Assembly: GCF_029982035.1 (NCBI RefSeq)
Contig: NZ_CP104166.1
Location: 62,001 to 126,000 of the forward strand
From: Megaera polyxenophila
Lineage (GTDB): Bacteria > Pseudomonadota > Alphaproteobacteria > Rickettsiales > Rickettsiaceae
Direction: 5' to 3'
Length of the DNA: 64,000 bases
Part shown: positions 44,760-53,719 of the stretch, piece by piece
Layout: each line of letters opens with the position of its first letter
Position numbering within the stretch: the first letter of the stretch is position 1
Notes under the pieces: model-generated
What the model saw: only the letters and a program-made list of their open reading frames with translations
What the model was told of the DNA's origin: nothing
The model's database searches: none
Translations under genes and position numbers: made by a program

Positions 44760-44945
44760 ATGTTAAAAGAGCGATCTCCAAAACAGTTATCGGATAATAC
44801 TCTAACCAATAAAAACAAGGCAAGTAAAAAGGACAATAAACTTTTTTCAGAAGGAAGTAAAGATGAGGAATTTGGTGGTCCTAAAGGACCAGAACCAACT
44901 AGATACGGTGACTGGGAAGTTAACGGAAGGGTTTCGGACTTTTAA
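44760..44945 (+). CDS. DUF1674 / succinate dehydrogenase assembly factor 4-like protein
   Basis: This 61-residue protein ends with the family hallmark: FGGPKGPEPTRYGDWEVNG then RVSDF. Its N-terminal 35 residues are Lys/Ser-rich and disordered-looking. In mitochondria SdhAF4 binds the flavinylated SdhA subunit and helps it join SdhB. The alphaproteobacterial relatives are expected to do the same for complex II, which fits the respiratory context, although no sdh gene is in the window. uvrD starts five bases downstream. Confidence 0.88.
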   Translation: MLKERSPKQLSDNTLTNKNKASKKDNKLFSEGSKDEEFGGPKGPEPTRYGDWEVNGRVSDF

Positions 44946-44950
44946 ATACC

Positions 44951-47116
44951 ATGCAACCTTTAAATTCACCTCAAAAAGAAGCTGTTGAAACTACCGAAGG
45001 TCCTCTACTCGTACTAGCTGGAGCTGGAACCGGTAAAACCAAGGTTTTAACTAGTAGAATAGCTTATATAATTAGCAATAATCTCGCCTATCCAAGCCAA
45101 ATACTAGCTGTTACTTTTTCAAATAAAGCAGCGAAAGAAATGCAAAACCGAATTAATGACATTACTGCTTCTGATGGTTTAAATATAGGTACATTTCACT
45201 CTATCTCTACGAGAATATTGAGATCTCATATTCATCTACTTGATAACGGTATGAATCGAAATTTTAATATTATTGACCAGGATGAGCAAATAAAATTAGT
45301 CAAAAACATTGCGCTTGAAAATAATATTGATATTAAGAAATATCCTCCTAAATTACTGCATGTTATTATCTCTAAATGGAAAGATCAAGGGGTTATACCT
45401 GAAAAGGTTAGCAGCTCTGATACTACCACCCATGAATCACAACTTGCCTATCTTATCTATCAAAAATATCAAAAAATCCTACAGGAATCCAATGTTGCCG
45501 ACTTTGGTGATCTGTTATTATATTGCAATCAATTACTTATCAATAATCCTGAAGTACTTAAATATTACCAAAATAAATTTAAATATATTTTAATTGACGA
45601 ATACCAGGACACTAATGCTGTTCAATACGTGTGGGCGAGAATGCTTGCAAGTGATCATAAAAATATTTGCTGCGTTGGGGACGATGATCAATCCATATAT
45701 AGTTGGCGAGGGGCTGAGGTAAAAAACATCCTCCGTTTTGAAAAAGATTTTCCAAATGCAAAAGTCATTAAACTAGAACAAAATTATCGCTCCTCTTCTC
45801 ATATTCTGGAAGCAGCATCTAGTATCATAAGAAATAACAAGAACAGACATCACAAGAATCTTTGGACTGAAACACAATCACAGGAAAAAATAAAAGTAAT
45901 TTCCTGCTGGAATGAAAAAGAAGAAGCCAGATTCGTAGCGAACCAAATAGGAAAATATATTAATTCTAAACAATATAGTGCCGGTCAGATTGCCATTCTT
46001 GTCAGAGCTGGGTTTCAAACCAGAGCTTTTGAAGAAGTGTTTATCAGTAACGCCATGCCTTACCAGATAATTGGCGGATTAAGATTTTATGAAAGAATGG
46101 AGATTAGGGATTTACTTGCTTATATCCGTCTTGCGATCAATAAAAATGACAATCTAGCTTTTGAAAGAGTAATTAATGTTCCAAAAAGATCAATCGGCAA
46201 TGCTACCCTAAAAAAGATTAAGGATAAAGCCACCGATTACTCTGTTTCAGCATTTAGCGCTTTAGAAAAAATGATTAAAAATGATGAGGTTAAAGGAAAA
46301 ACCAAAGAAAATCTTCAGCTTTTTGTTACACTAATTAATCAAGCATCTTTAAGATATGAAAGTGAATCCGCATTTGACGTAACAAAATTTATCCTTGAAA
46401 AATCCGGTTATTTAGCGGCTCTAAAAGAAGAAAAAACTGAAGAATCAAGAAACAGAATCGAAAATATCAATGAAATGCTAAAAGCCATAGACGAAGCCGG
46501 GAATATTAACGAATTCGTTGAACATGCAAGTTTAGTCATGGATAATGAGATACTTGAATCTGATTATGGCGGCACGGTAAAAATTATGACCTTCCACGCC
46601 TCAAAAGGCCTTGAATTTGATGTAGTATTTCTACCAGGATGGGAAGAAGGAATATTTCCCCACCAAAAATCTATGTTAGAACAAGGAGATAAAGGATTAG
46701 AAGAAGAAAGACGCATTGCTTACGTAGGGGTTACCAGGGCTAAAAAGGAGTTATTTATTACCTATGCCGAAAGCAGAAGAATATTTGCTGAAATATTAAA
46801 CTCAATACCTTCCCGCTTCTTAGCCGAAATTCCAGCTGAAATATGCCATAAAATTTCCAGTTCAAACCAACTAAATTATTTAGGCTCAAAACATAGTTTT
46901 TATTTTGAAAATAATAATACCGCTGCTACTTCTCCACCCACTTCTAGTAAACTTATCCCTGAAAGCCAATCGAATGAGAAACGTCCCGGGAACAAGATCA
47001 ACCACGAAAAATTCGGCGATGGAATAATTATTCGAAAAAACGGCGATAGCCTAGATATAGTTTTTGAAAAATGCGGGTTAAAAACTATAAAGGAAAGTTA
47101 TATTAAATTAATTTAA
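44951..47116 (+). CDS. uvrD: UvrD/PcrA/Rep-type superfamily 1 DNA helicase
   Basis: This ATP-dependent 3'-5' helicase acts in excision repair and in removing proteins from DNA. The 721 residues show the SF1A motifs in order: Q-motif LNSPQKEAVETTEGP, Walker A GAGTGKTKVL (near residue 28), motif Ia TFSNKAAKEM, Walker B LIDEYQDTNAVQ, motif III GDDDQSIYSWRGAE, motif IV LEQNYRSS, motif V TFHASKGLEFDVVFLPGWEE and motif VI RIAYVGVTRAKK. A C-terminal Tudor-like domain as in PcrA is seen at INHEKFGDGIIIRKNG. The length is usual. It follows the DUF1674 gene by five bases. Confidence 0.93.
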   Translation: MQPLNSPQKEAVETTEGPLLVLAGAGTGKTKVLTSRIAYIISNNLAYPSQILAVTFSNKAAKEMQNRINDITASDGLNIGTFHSISTRILRSHIHLLDNGMNRNFNIIDQDEQIKLVKNIALENNIDIKKYPPKLLHVIISKWKDQGVIPEKVSSSDTTTHESQLAYLIYQKYQKILQESNVADFGDLLLYCNQLLINNPEVLKYYQNKFKYILIDEYQDTNAVQYVWARMLASDHKNICCVGDDDQSIYSWRGAEVKNILRFEKDFPNAKVIKLEQNYRSSSHILEAASSIIRNNKNRHHKNLWTETQSQEKIKVISCWNEKEEARFVANQIGKYINSKQYSAGQIAILVRAGFQTRAFEEVFISNAMPYQIIGGLRFYERMEIRDLLAYIRLAINKNDNLAFERVINVPKRSIGNATLKKIKDKATDYSVSAFSALEKMIKNDEVKGKTKENLQLFVTLINQASLRYESESAFDVTKFILEKSGYLAALKEEKTEESRNRIENINEMLKAIDEAGNINEFVEHASLVMDNEILESDYGGTVKIMTFHASKGLEFDVVFLPGWEEGIFPHQKSMLEQGDKGLEEERRIAYVGVTRAKKELFITYAESRRIFAEILNSIPSRFLAEIPAEICHKISSSNQLNYLGSKHSFYFENNNTAATSPPTSSKLIPESQSNEKRPGNKINHEKFGDGIIIRKNGDSLDIVFEKCGLKTIKESYIKLI

Positions 47117-47139
47117 AACATAATGTATAAATTAATAAT

Positions 47140-47220
47140 TTGACAATTTTTCTTTAAACCTCTTGAAATATATTTTTTTATTATAAAATATATATTGTAA
47201 ATACAAATATTATAAGGAGG
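47140..47220 (+). promoter_or_regulatory. Putative heat-shock promoter and strong ribosome binding site for hsp20
   Basis: CTTGAAA at 47162-47168 matches the -35 consensus of sigma-32 promoters, followed by an AT-rich region (47181-47194) that could serve as -10, although the CCCCAT-type box is not evident. TTGACA at 47140-47145 is a possible vegetative -35 box with poor spacing. AAGGAGG at 47214-47220 ends five bases before the ATG, a near-perfect Shine-Dalgarno. The promoter call is tentative; the ribosome binding site is clear. Confidence 0.4.
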
Positions 47221-47225
47221 AAATC

Positions 47226-47672
47226 ATGGCATATTTACCAAAACTAAGATCCAAATCAGAATCTATAAGAACAAGGGATAGTGTATTTGATGACTTGTTT
47301 AATGAACTTTATTCTTTACCAACCTCTTTTTTATCTAAAAGTGGAGTGGACTTATCTCCTAGAATTGATATATCTGAAACAGATGCTGCGTATAAGATAG
47401 AAGCGGAACTGCCGGGAATAAACCAAAAAGAAATAGATGTAAAAATAGATAACAACATTCTTACTATAAAAGGAAAAAAAGAAGATATAAAAGAAGAAAA
47501 AGAGAAGAACTACCATTTAAGAGAAAGGTATTATGGAGCATTCCAAAGATCAATTTCTCTCCCTAATAACATTGAACCAGAAAAAATTAAAGCGAGTTTC
47601 GAAAACGGAGTTCTAAATATATCAGTACCGAAAAATGATAAAAGAACCCCTAAAAAAATAGAAATAAGTTAA
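47226..47672 (+). CDS. Small heat-shock protein Hsp20 (soluble)
   Basis: This 148-residue alpha-crystallin chaperone binds unfolding proteins. The domain runs from SPRIDISETDAAYKIEAELPG (residues about 42-62) to PKKIEIS, with the signature EKIKASFENGVLNISVPK near the end, which includes the GVL strand. The N-terminal arm has SVFDDLFNELYS, typical of class C rickettsial sHsps. It has a strong ribosome binding site and a possible heat-shock promoter. A second, membrane-anchored hsp20 follows 32 bases later, suggesting co-transcription. Confidence 0.93.
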   Translation: MAYLPKLRSKSESIRTRDSVFDDLFNELYSLPTSFLSKSGVDLSPRIDISETDAAYKIEAELPGINQKEIDVKIDNNILTIKGKKEDIKEEKEKNYHLRERYYGAFQRSISLPNNIEPEKIKASFENGVLNISVPKNDKRTPKKIEIS

Positions 47673-47704
47673 ATAAACTAAATAAGAATAATTGAGGTTA
47701 GTAT

Positions 47705-48361
47705 ATGAATGTAACTGATCAAAAATCACTTGATTGTAAATGGAGCAATTACAAGGTTATATTAGCTGTATTAGGGTTTAGTACCTGCCTATTTTTGGCA
47801 GGTACTATATATTTCTTAGTAAAATGTTATAACCAGAATCAAATCATTTCGGAACAATTATTAGAGTACAAGAATCAGTTTAATTATAATAACCCCCAGC
47901 AGCCATTGCTTATGGATGATAATTTTGAGCGTAGAATGAAAAAATTGTTTGATGAAATGAATTTAATTCCCAGACAATCATTATTCAACCTTATTGATCG
48001 TAATTTTTTTAATTCCCACATTCGCGGGGTAAATTTATTAAATGATAATTATTTAAATCACTCTACAATTGAGGTATTAGATAAAGAATATCTAATTACG
48101 CTGACAATACCAGGATTTACAAAAGAACAAATAAAATTAGAATTAAATGGCAATATCCTGACAATTTCTGCGGAAAATAAAGAACAATCAGATAAAAATA
48201 ATACTAAAAAAAATATAAGTAGTAAATTCAAACAGGTAATTAGCTTAAATAATGATATTGAACGGGATTCCATCAAGTCATCATTAAAAGACGGAATATT
48301 AACCATCAGTATTCCACGTACCCAGCAAGAAGGAGAACCTCAAACCATAAACATTGAGTAA
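47705..48361 (+). CDS. Membrane-anchored small heat-shock protein Hsp20
   Basis: The C-terminal 110 residues are an alpha-crystallin domain: LDKEYLITLTIPGFTKEQI, a long polar insert with NKEQSDKNNTKKN, and the end block IKSSLKDGILTISIPR with the conserved GIL. Unlike ordinary sHsps it has an N-terminal membrane helix at about residues 17-40 (VILAVLGFSTCLFLAG and on), with a short N-terminus before it, and a Gln/Asn-rich linker. The helix is not followed by a signal-peptidase site, so it is likely an anchor. Orientation is uncertain: the domain could face the periplasm or, by the positive-inside rule (K16 before, K40 after), either side. It follows a soluble hsp20. Confidence 0.87.
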   Translation: MNVTDQKSLDCKWSNYKVILAVLGFSTCLFLAGTIYFLVKCYNQNQIISEQLLEYKNQFNYNNPQQPLLMDDNFERRMKKLFDEMNLIPRQSLFNLIDRNFFNSHIRGVNLLNDNYLNHSTIEVLDKEYLITLTIPGFTKEQIKLELNGNILTISAENKEQSDKNNTKKNISSKFKQVISLNNDIERDSIKSSLKDGILTISIPRTQQEGEPQTINIE

Positions 48362-48373
48362 CATAACTTAAAA

Positions 48374-48389
48374 CCCAATATTTATTGGG
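48374..48389 (+). terminator. Hairpin after the hsp20 pair
   Basis: A CCCAATA/TATTGGG inverted repeat of seven base pairs lies 13 bases after the second hsp20 stop and is preceded by AAAA. It has no T-run after it, so efficiency is uncertain, but its position suits the end of the hsp20 operon. Confidence 0.45.
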
Positions 48390-48468
48390 CTTACTGGCGG
48401 ATTGCCTAGGAAATAATAAATAATTTTGAATAAACATCAAATAACTATGGCTTAAATCAAAATAACTC

Positions 48469-50016
48469 TTATTTATTTCCGCAAAGCTTTTTATATTCCT
48501 TATTCAGTTCTACTACGGTCCACACCCAAACTATACAGATAATTAGAAATATAACCATTAAGAAAGTAGAAATTGAATGATAAGTAGCAGTGGGAATTAT
48601 AATAAAAATCATTGACTGCACAAACGCACTTGCCGATTTACCAAGTTTCGTACCGATCATATCTGCCGCTGCCTTACCCTTGGTTTTTAATTCATCCTCA
48701 AGTGGTACGTATGCCATTTCTTTTGTACTATCAAAAAAAGTGTATTTACTTGACTTGCTGAAAACATTTTGAATTGCTCCGATCAAGACTGCAAGCATTA
48801 AAGGATCAGTCATAACGAAAAAGGTAACTAACAAGCTCCCTACAGCATCAAAATTAGATATCATAAAGAAGAGGCTTCCGGTAATTAAAACCATAAGCGG
48901 GGTAATAATAGCCGCAGAAAACCAACCAAGCCTTCTAACAAGATTTGACCCCACAATAACAAAGAAAATAGTTAATAATCCTGTATAACTAAGATAACTG
49001 CCAACAAAAACAGCAAAGTCCGTAGGATTAGTGTAGAGTTTATTTGCTTCTGCTTTCCAAGGGCCTTCAACTAAATTTATAGCCAGTCCGTAACAAAATA
49101 ATAAAACCGTTATAAGCCTTATGTATCTTGATTCAACAATCATTTTGAAACTGTCTTTTAGAGAAAGGTGATTTTTTTTAACCTTAAATTTTAGATTATT
49201 TATAGTTTCCTCATCAAGGATTTTAGCATTAATTAACCAAAATGCTACCAGTGCTAAGAGTCCCAATACCAGCACAACCGATATTACTATTTGTATAGAA
49301 ACAACGCTTTTGTCAGCATTAGCAGCAAAATTACCGATAATATAATTACTTATATTTGATAAATTCATTAAAAAAGTACCGGCTATATAAAGCCCTGTTT
49401 GCCCTAGTAATCCAAATAAAGGATAAAATCTTTTTGATTCTTCAACCGTAGTAATTTTATTTACAAATTGCCAAAATAGTAAAGCAAATACGGCATTTGG
49501 CCATAATTCCGCAATGATATAAAATAAAGAAAAGCTCCAATTAGAAAGTAGTAATATGAACCATTTCAAATTCGGGTACAAAGAGCCAAGATACTTAGCA
49601 TAGGCCGGATCCAGATGGAAATATTGGTAATTTGGAAATAAAACAAAAGCAAATAAACAGAAAAAACTTAAAAAAACAGACATAATAAGGTAAAAAATCG
49701 TCTCACCTTTCATTATACTAACTAACTTTACATAAATTATTGTTACAAGAAAAGCAGCAGGCAAAACTCCCCAAAATTTTAAAAAAGCAATTGTTTCAGC
49801 ACCAATCATGGTATTAACAACACTATCTTTCATTGCCCTGATTAAATTCTGGATCAAAAGAATAGAAAACATAAGTAAGGTTATAAGCAAAAACTTGGGT
49901 AGTTCATGTCTCTGAACCGGCCATAAATAATCAATTATTTTGCTAAATTTTGAGGAAGATAAGTCGTTATTAAAGAAATTGCTGTTAGAGGTATCATTCT
50001 GAGGTTCTGACGCCAT
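48469..50016 (-). CDS. tlc: ATP/ADP translocase, Tlc/NTT family (copy 2)
   Basis: The 515-residue carrier has twelve membrane segments and the same blocks as the copy at 6765-8309: PVQRHELPKFLLITLLMF, LIRAMKDSVVNTMIGAETIAF (in parts), and TFFDSTKEMAYVPLEDELKTKGKAAADM split in the same way. The N-terminal 30 residues are polar and Ser/Asn-rich. Compared with copy 1 the sequence differs throughout, so this is an old paralogue, not a recent duplicate. It may transport ATP/ADP or another nucleotide, as different rickettsial Tlc paralogues do. Confidence 0.93.
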   Translation of the reverse strand: MASEPQNDTSNSNFFNNDLSSSKFSKIIDYLWPVQRHELPKFLLITLLMFSILLIQNLIRAMKDSVVNTMIGAETIAFLKFWGVLPAAFLVTIIYVKLVSIMKGETIFYLIMSVFLSFFCLFAFVLFPNYQYFHLDPAYAKYLGSLYPNLKWFILLLSNWSFSLFYIIAELWPNAVFALLFWQFVNKITTVEESKRFYPLFGLLGQTGLYIAGTFLMNLSNISNYIIGNFAANADKSVVSIQIVISVVLVLGLLALVAFWLINAKILDEETINNLKFKVKKNHLSLKDSFKMIVESRYIRLITVLLFCYGLAINLVEGPWKAEANKLYTNPTDFAVFVGSYLSYTGLLTIFFVIVGSNLVRRLGWFSAAIITPLMVLITGSLFFMISNFDAVGSLLVTFFVMTDPLMLAVLIGAIQNVFSKSSKYTFFDSTKEMAYVPLEDELKTKGKAAADMIGTKLGKSASAFVQSMIFIIIPTATYHSISTFLMVIFLIICIVWVWTVVELNKEYKKLCGNK

Positions 50017-50187
50017 AATCTATATCTACCTGATAAATTGTTACTGGTCAGAGCCGCATAGTATATACTTTAAACTCTTCTGTCAACAGATATTTAAAAC
50101 AAATTGCTTCTGCAATACAAAAACTTTTATTTACTATATCTTCAAAATTATTAACTGAAGTAAAAAACTGGTTTTAATATTTTAATT

Positions 50188-50643
50188 TTACCTTTTTATT
50201 CTTGCAAAACAAGATGTAGCTACATAATCTTTCTTCGGCCCATTAACCCTGAATTTTTGTATAAATTGGTTAGAACTAATAATTTCATAAGTTGTAGAAT
50301 AAAAATCCTGAACACATTTGTAATTGCCGCTAACTATACTAGGTAAACTCGAATCAAATAATAAATTGAACATAAAACGTCTACTATTACGTTCATAGCT
50401 ATATAACCCTAAATTTCCCATATTATCCAAAATATAATCATATTTTTTTTTTGCTTTGGATACAAAACCGTTAGACCATTTCACTTCTAAGGATTCCTGG
50501 TAATTTAAAATATGTGTATTTTTCTTACTGATATATACTACCCCCTTAGCCACAGCATTAGATAAAGAAGCCGATTTATCAAGAACCTCTCTTTCAATAA
50601 CCCACTCCCCTGGTAGATAGCAAAAAAATAATAGATTAGTCAT
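50188..50643 (-). CDS. DUF6314-like protein of unknown function
   Basis: The 151-residue protein has a lipocalin-like series of strands: an early LPGEWVIEREV, then HILNYQESLEVKWSNG (a Y-E-G-like element), KKKYDYILDN, NYKCVQDFYSTTYEI with the conserved C-x-D-x-Y pattern, and the ending FRVNGPKKDYVATSCFARI. This order of blocks matches the family I know as DUF6314, whose function is unknown. The hydrophobic start (NLLFFCYLPG) is too short for a signal peptide. It is divergent from tyrS, with 103 bases between starts. Confidence 0.65.
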   Translation of the reverse strand: MTNLLFFCYLPGEWVIEREVLDKSASLSNAVAKGVVYISKKNTHILNYQESLEVKWSNGFVSKAKKKYDYILDNMGNLGLYSYERNSRRFMFNLLFDSSLPSIVSGNYKCVQDFYSTTYEIISSNQFIQKFRVNGPKKDYVATSCFARIKR

Positions 50644-50746
50644 AATTATTGGTTTGTTCTTTAAGAAACTCTGCTTTATAATTTAGCACTGTTAAGCACG
50701 AAAATATCTAAATAAAAAAATTATTCATCACAAAAAGCTAAAGAAT

Positions 50747-51985
50747 ATGACATTTATCGAAGAATTTAAAAAGAGAGGCTATTTTTATCAATGTACTGAC
50801 CTTACAACTTTAGAGCAGAAGACGACTCGAGGAAAAATAGCAGCTTATATAGGATTTGATTGCACCGCTGAATCTTTGCACGTAGGCAATCTAATGCAGA
50901 TTATGATATTGCGTCTTTTGCAGAAATATGGTCATAAGCCGATTGTGTTAGTGGGAGGCGGAACCACAAAAATCGGTGATCCAACTGGTAAAGAAGAACT
51001 CAGAAAATATCTTAGTGATGAAGACATCTCTCGAAATATGGCTGGAATTAAGAAATCTTTATCTAAATTCATTAAGTTTGGCGACGGTCCAAGTGATGCC
51101 GTTATGGTAAATAACGCTGATTGGCTTGATAACCTTGGTTATATTGAATTTTTACGTAAATACGGGAGGAATTTTTCAATAAATCGAATGCTAACAATGG
51201 ACTCAGTTAAAACTAGACTTGAGAGAGAACAATCTTTAACTTTTTTGGAATTCAATTATATGCTTTTACAAGCCTATGATTTTTATTACCTTAATAAAAC
51301 ATACAATTGCTCGTTACAGCTCGGCGGTAGCGACCAATGGGGTAATATTGTTACCGGTGTAGAGCTTATCCGGAAAATGAGCAAAAACGAATCATTTGGG
51401 CTTACTACTCCCCTACTTACTACTTCCTCAGGGGCAAAAATGGGTAAATCAGTAAGCGGTGCTGTATGGATAAATGAAGAGCATCTATCTCCTTATGACT
51501 ATTATCAATACTGGCGTAATACAGAAGATGCAGATGTGGGTAAATTTGCTAAATTATACTGCGAATTTTCACAATCGGAAGAAAAAGAGTTTGAAACTTT
51601 AATTAGTGAAAATATCAACGAAGCAAAGAAAAAATTAGCTTACAGGGTTACAGAGCTTTGCCATGGTAAAGAAAAAGCCCAAGAAGCCTTTGATACTGCC
51701 ATTAAAGTTTTTGAGCAGAAAACAGTAAGCCATAATTTACCTTCTATTTTACTAGATAAAAAGATTTTATCGCAAGGAATAATGTGTATTGATCTATTAT
51801 GCCACACAGGTCTTACTGCTTCTAAAGGAGAAGGAAGAAGGTTAATTAGGGGTATGGGTATTAAAATTAACGATAACCTGGTTGTAGATGAGAATTTGAT
51901 AATAAACTCAAACCATCTAAAAGACAAAGCAATCAAAATCTCTTCTGGTAAAAAGAAACATGTGTTAATTAAAATAGAAGAATAA
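50747..51985 (+). CDS. tyrS: Tyrosyl-tRNA synthetase
   Basis: This class I synthetase charges tRNA-Tyr. The 412 residues include the HIGH-type motif as CTAESLHVGNLMQI (HVGN), the tyrosine-binding region (YNYMLLQAYDFYYL, QLGGSDQWGNI) and the KMSKS-type motif KMGKSVSG. The C-terminal S4-like RNA-binding domain ends at HVLIKIEE. The length is normal. Its stop codon lies 16 bases before the end of an IS5-like element, so its own terminator may have been displaced. Confidence 0.95.
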   Translation: MTFIEEFKKRGYFYQCTDLTTLEQKTTRGKIAAYIGFDCTAESLHVGNLMQIMILRLLQKYGHKPIVLVGGGTTKIGDPTGKEELRKYLSDEDISRNMAGIKKSLSKFIKFGDGPSDAVMVNNADWLDNLGYIEFLRKYGRNFSINRMLTMDSVKTRLEREQSLTFLEFNYMLLQAYDFYYLNKTYNCSLQLGGSDQWGNIVTGVELIRKMSKNESFGLTTPLLTTSSGAKMGKSVSGAVWINEEHLSPYDYYQYWRNTEDADVGKFAKLYCEFSQSEEKEFETLISENINEAKKKLAYRVTELCHGKEKAQEAFDTAIKVFEQKTVSHNLPSILLDKKILSQGIMCIDLLCHTGLTASKGEGRRLIRGMGIKINDNLVVDENLIINSNHLKDKAIKISSGKKKHVLIKIEE

Positions 51986-52001
51986 TATTTTCTCTTAGAA
52001 A

Positions 52002-53632
52002 GTCTCTCCGTCAAAACTCTCTACCCCTGAATTAGAAGGGGTTTCATGTTATAAATGGCTTACGAAATCCATAAGAAAATGTTATAATTAGCGCATAAAG
52101 CTTATGGATTTTAAAGTATATGCCTATAGAAAATATTAGTTTTTCTCAAAAACAAGAAAGATTATTTGGTGAAAAATTATCTATACAACTAAATCGCAAA
52201 AACAAATTATATAAACTGAGAGATTTGGTAAATTGGTCTGAACTTGAAGCGCTGGCATTAGCTAAGGTTGAAATCAAGCAATTCGGTAGAAATAAGAAGG
52301 ATCATAGAGTAATGCTAGGACTATCAATGCTGCAAGCTATGTATAACGGTTCTGATTCGTTTACGGAGGAAGAATTAAAGGAAAATATATATTGGCAATA
52401 TTTTTGCGGCTATGAGTATATGCAACAAGATATTGACGTATCGGAGGCGACTATACGTAGATTCCGCAATGCTCTGGGAGAGGAAGGATATAAAGAGATT
52501 CTAAAAGAGCTTTTGCGTATAGGACTGAAGGTCGGAGCACTCAAAAAAAAAGACTTGGAATCGGCGATTATAGATACGACTGTACAGATTAAGAATATCA
52601 AACATCCACATGACGTACATTTAATGGAGACCGCAAGAGCAAAAGTAGTAGATCTCTGTAAACGACTTGGTATTTCGCTTAACGAGACATACGCCAAGAG
52701 TTTTAAATATAAGACGATCAAGCTTTGGAAGTACAAGGAAGATAGTAAAGCAAGGCAACGTAGAAAAATAATGATAAGCTTAAAAGTCCGCTTAGGTAGG
52801 TTGATCCGTATATGCTGGAGAGGTATAGAAAAATCAAAATTAGAACTATCTGCTGAGGATAGCGCCATTTTTACGAGAGTTAAAAATATTCATGCCCAGT
52901 CTGTGCTTAAGAAAAAGGACAAGGATATTTATAAAAAAGAGCATAAGATAGTCTATAGCTTTCATGCTCCGGAGGTAGAGTGTATCGGCAAGGGTAAAAT
53001 GAATAAACCTTACGAATTTGGTAACAAAGTCGGGATTGCAGTAAGCGGCCGAGGCAACTTTATTCTTGGGGTTAAATCTTTTCACGGTAACCCCTACGAC
53101 GGACATACTTTAGATCAAACGGTATCGGAGCTGCGCAAGCTAAGTCCGGAGACTAGCAAAATTTTTGTAGATCTTGGTTACACCGGCCATAACTTCAAAG
53201 AAAAAGGCAAGGTTTTTACCGCCAAGACCAAGAAAGCTTTATCAACCGATGACAAAAAGATGCAAAAGCGGAGAAGTGCAATTGAACCGATAATAGGTCA
53301 TCTAAAGAATTTTGGTCGTATGGGTAGAAACTACCTTAAGGGAATAATTGGAGATATCGTTAATCCGCTTATCTCTGCCGTTGGCTTGAATTTGCGTAGA
53401 ATCACTAATATTCTCAAAGAATCCACCGCATAATAATTTTCCGAAAATCTTAATAATTTAAGCAATTAGCATTGCTCAAGAGAGAATCATGAGTAAATTG
53501 TGAATTTTTGCCATCATAGCACCTAAATTTTATATTTTTGGTAAAAAAATACCCCAAAAAAATAAAAATGCGATGATTGACTTTTAAAATTATTAAAACT
53601 ACATCAAAAATTTAGAATTTTGACGGAAAGAC
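52002..53632 (+). mobile_element. IS5-family-like element
   Basis: The terminal repeats read GTCTCTCCGTCAAAACTCT (left) and, inverted from the right end, GTCTTTCCGTCAAAATTCT, matching at 17 of 19 positions. A direct repeat TAGAAA (51996-52001 and 53633-53638) flanks these ends. The boundary could shift by one base on each side, giving a 4-base AGAA duplication. A small ACCCC/GGGGT hairpin lies just inside the left end (near 52023-52042). Confidence 0.88.
52120..53433 (+). CDS. IS5-family transposase
   Basis: The 437-residue DDE transposase has an N-terminal DUF772-type domain (KKDHRVMLGLSMLQAMYNG, YWQYFCGYEY, ATIRRFRNAL) and a catalytic domain with AIIDTTVQ (first Asp), FVDLGYTGHNF (second Asp) and SAIEPIIGHLKN (Glu). 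A Lys/Arg-rich middle (about 190-260) is typical of the longer IS5 members. It seems complete and is the only copy in the window. It is transcribed in the same direction as tyrS. Confidence 0.92.
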   Translation: MPIENISFSQKQERLFGEKLSIQLNRKNKLYKLRDLVNWSELEALALAKVEIKQFGRNKKDHRVMLGLSMLQAMYNGSDSFTEEELKENIYWQYFCGYEYMQQDIDVSEATIRRFRNALGEEGYKEILKELLRIGLKVGALKKKDLESAIIDTTVQIKNIKHPHDVHLMETARAKVVDLCKRLGISLNETYAKSFKYKTIKLWKYKEDSKARQRRKIMISLKVRLGRLIRICWRGIEKSKLELSAEDSAIFTRVKNIHAQSVLKKKDKDIYKKEHKIVYSFHAPEVECIGKGKMNKPYEFGNKVGIAVSGRGNFILGVKSFHGNPYDGHTLDQTVSELRKLSPETSKIFVDLGYTGHNFKEKGKVFTAKTKKALSTDDKKMQKRRSAIEPIIGHLKNFGRMGRNYLKGIIGDIVNPLISAVGLNLRRITNILKESTA

Positions 53633-53719
53633 TAGAAACAAGCGAATTTTACAGCGGCTAAAGCTAGCTTAAATTAGAAATTAACTCATGAGGAGCGCAA
53701 AATGTGAAGAAGGTTCACT

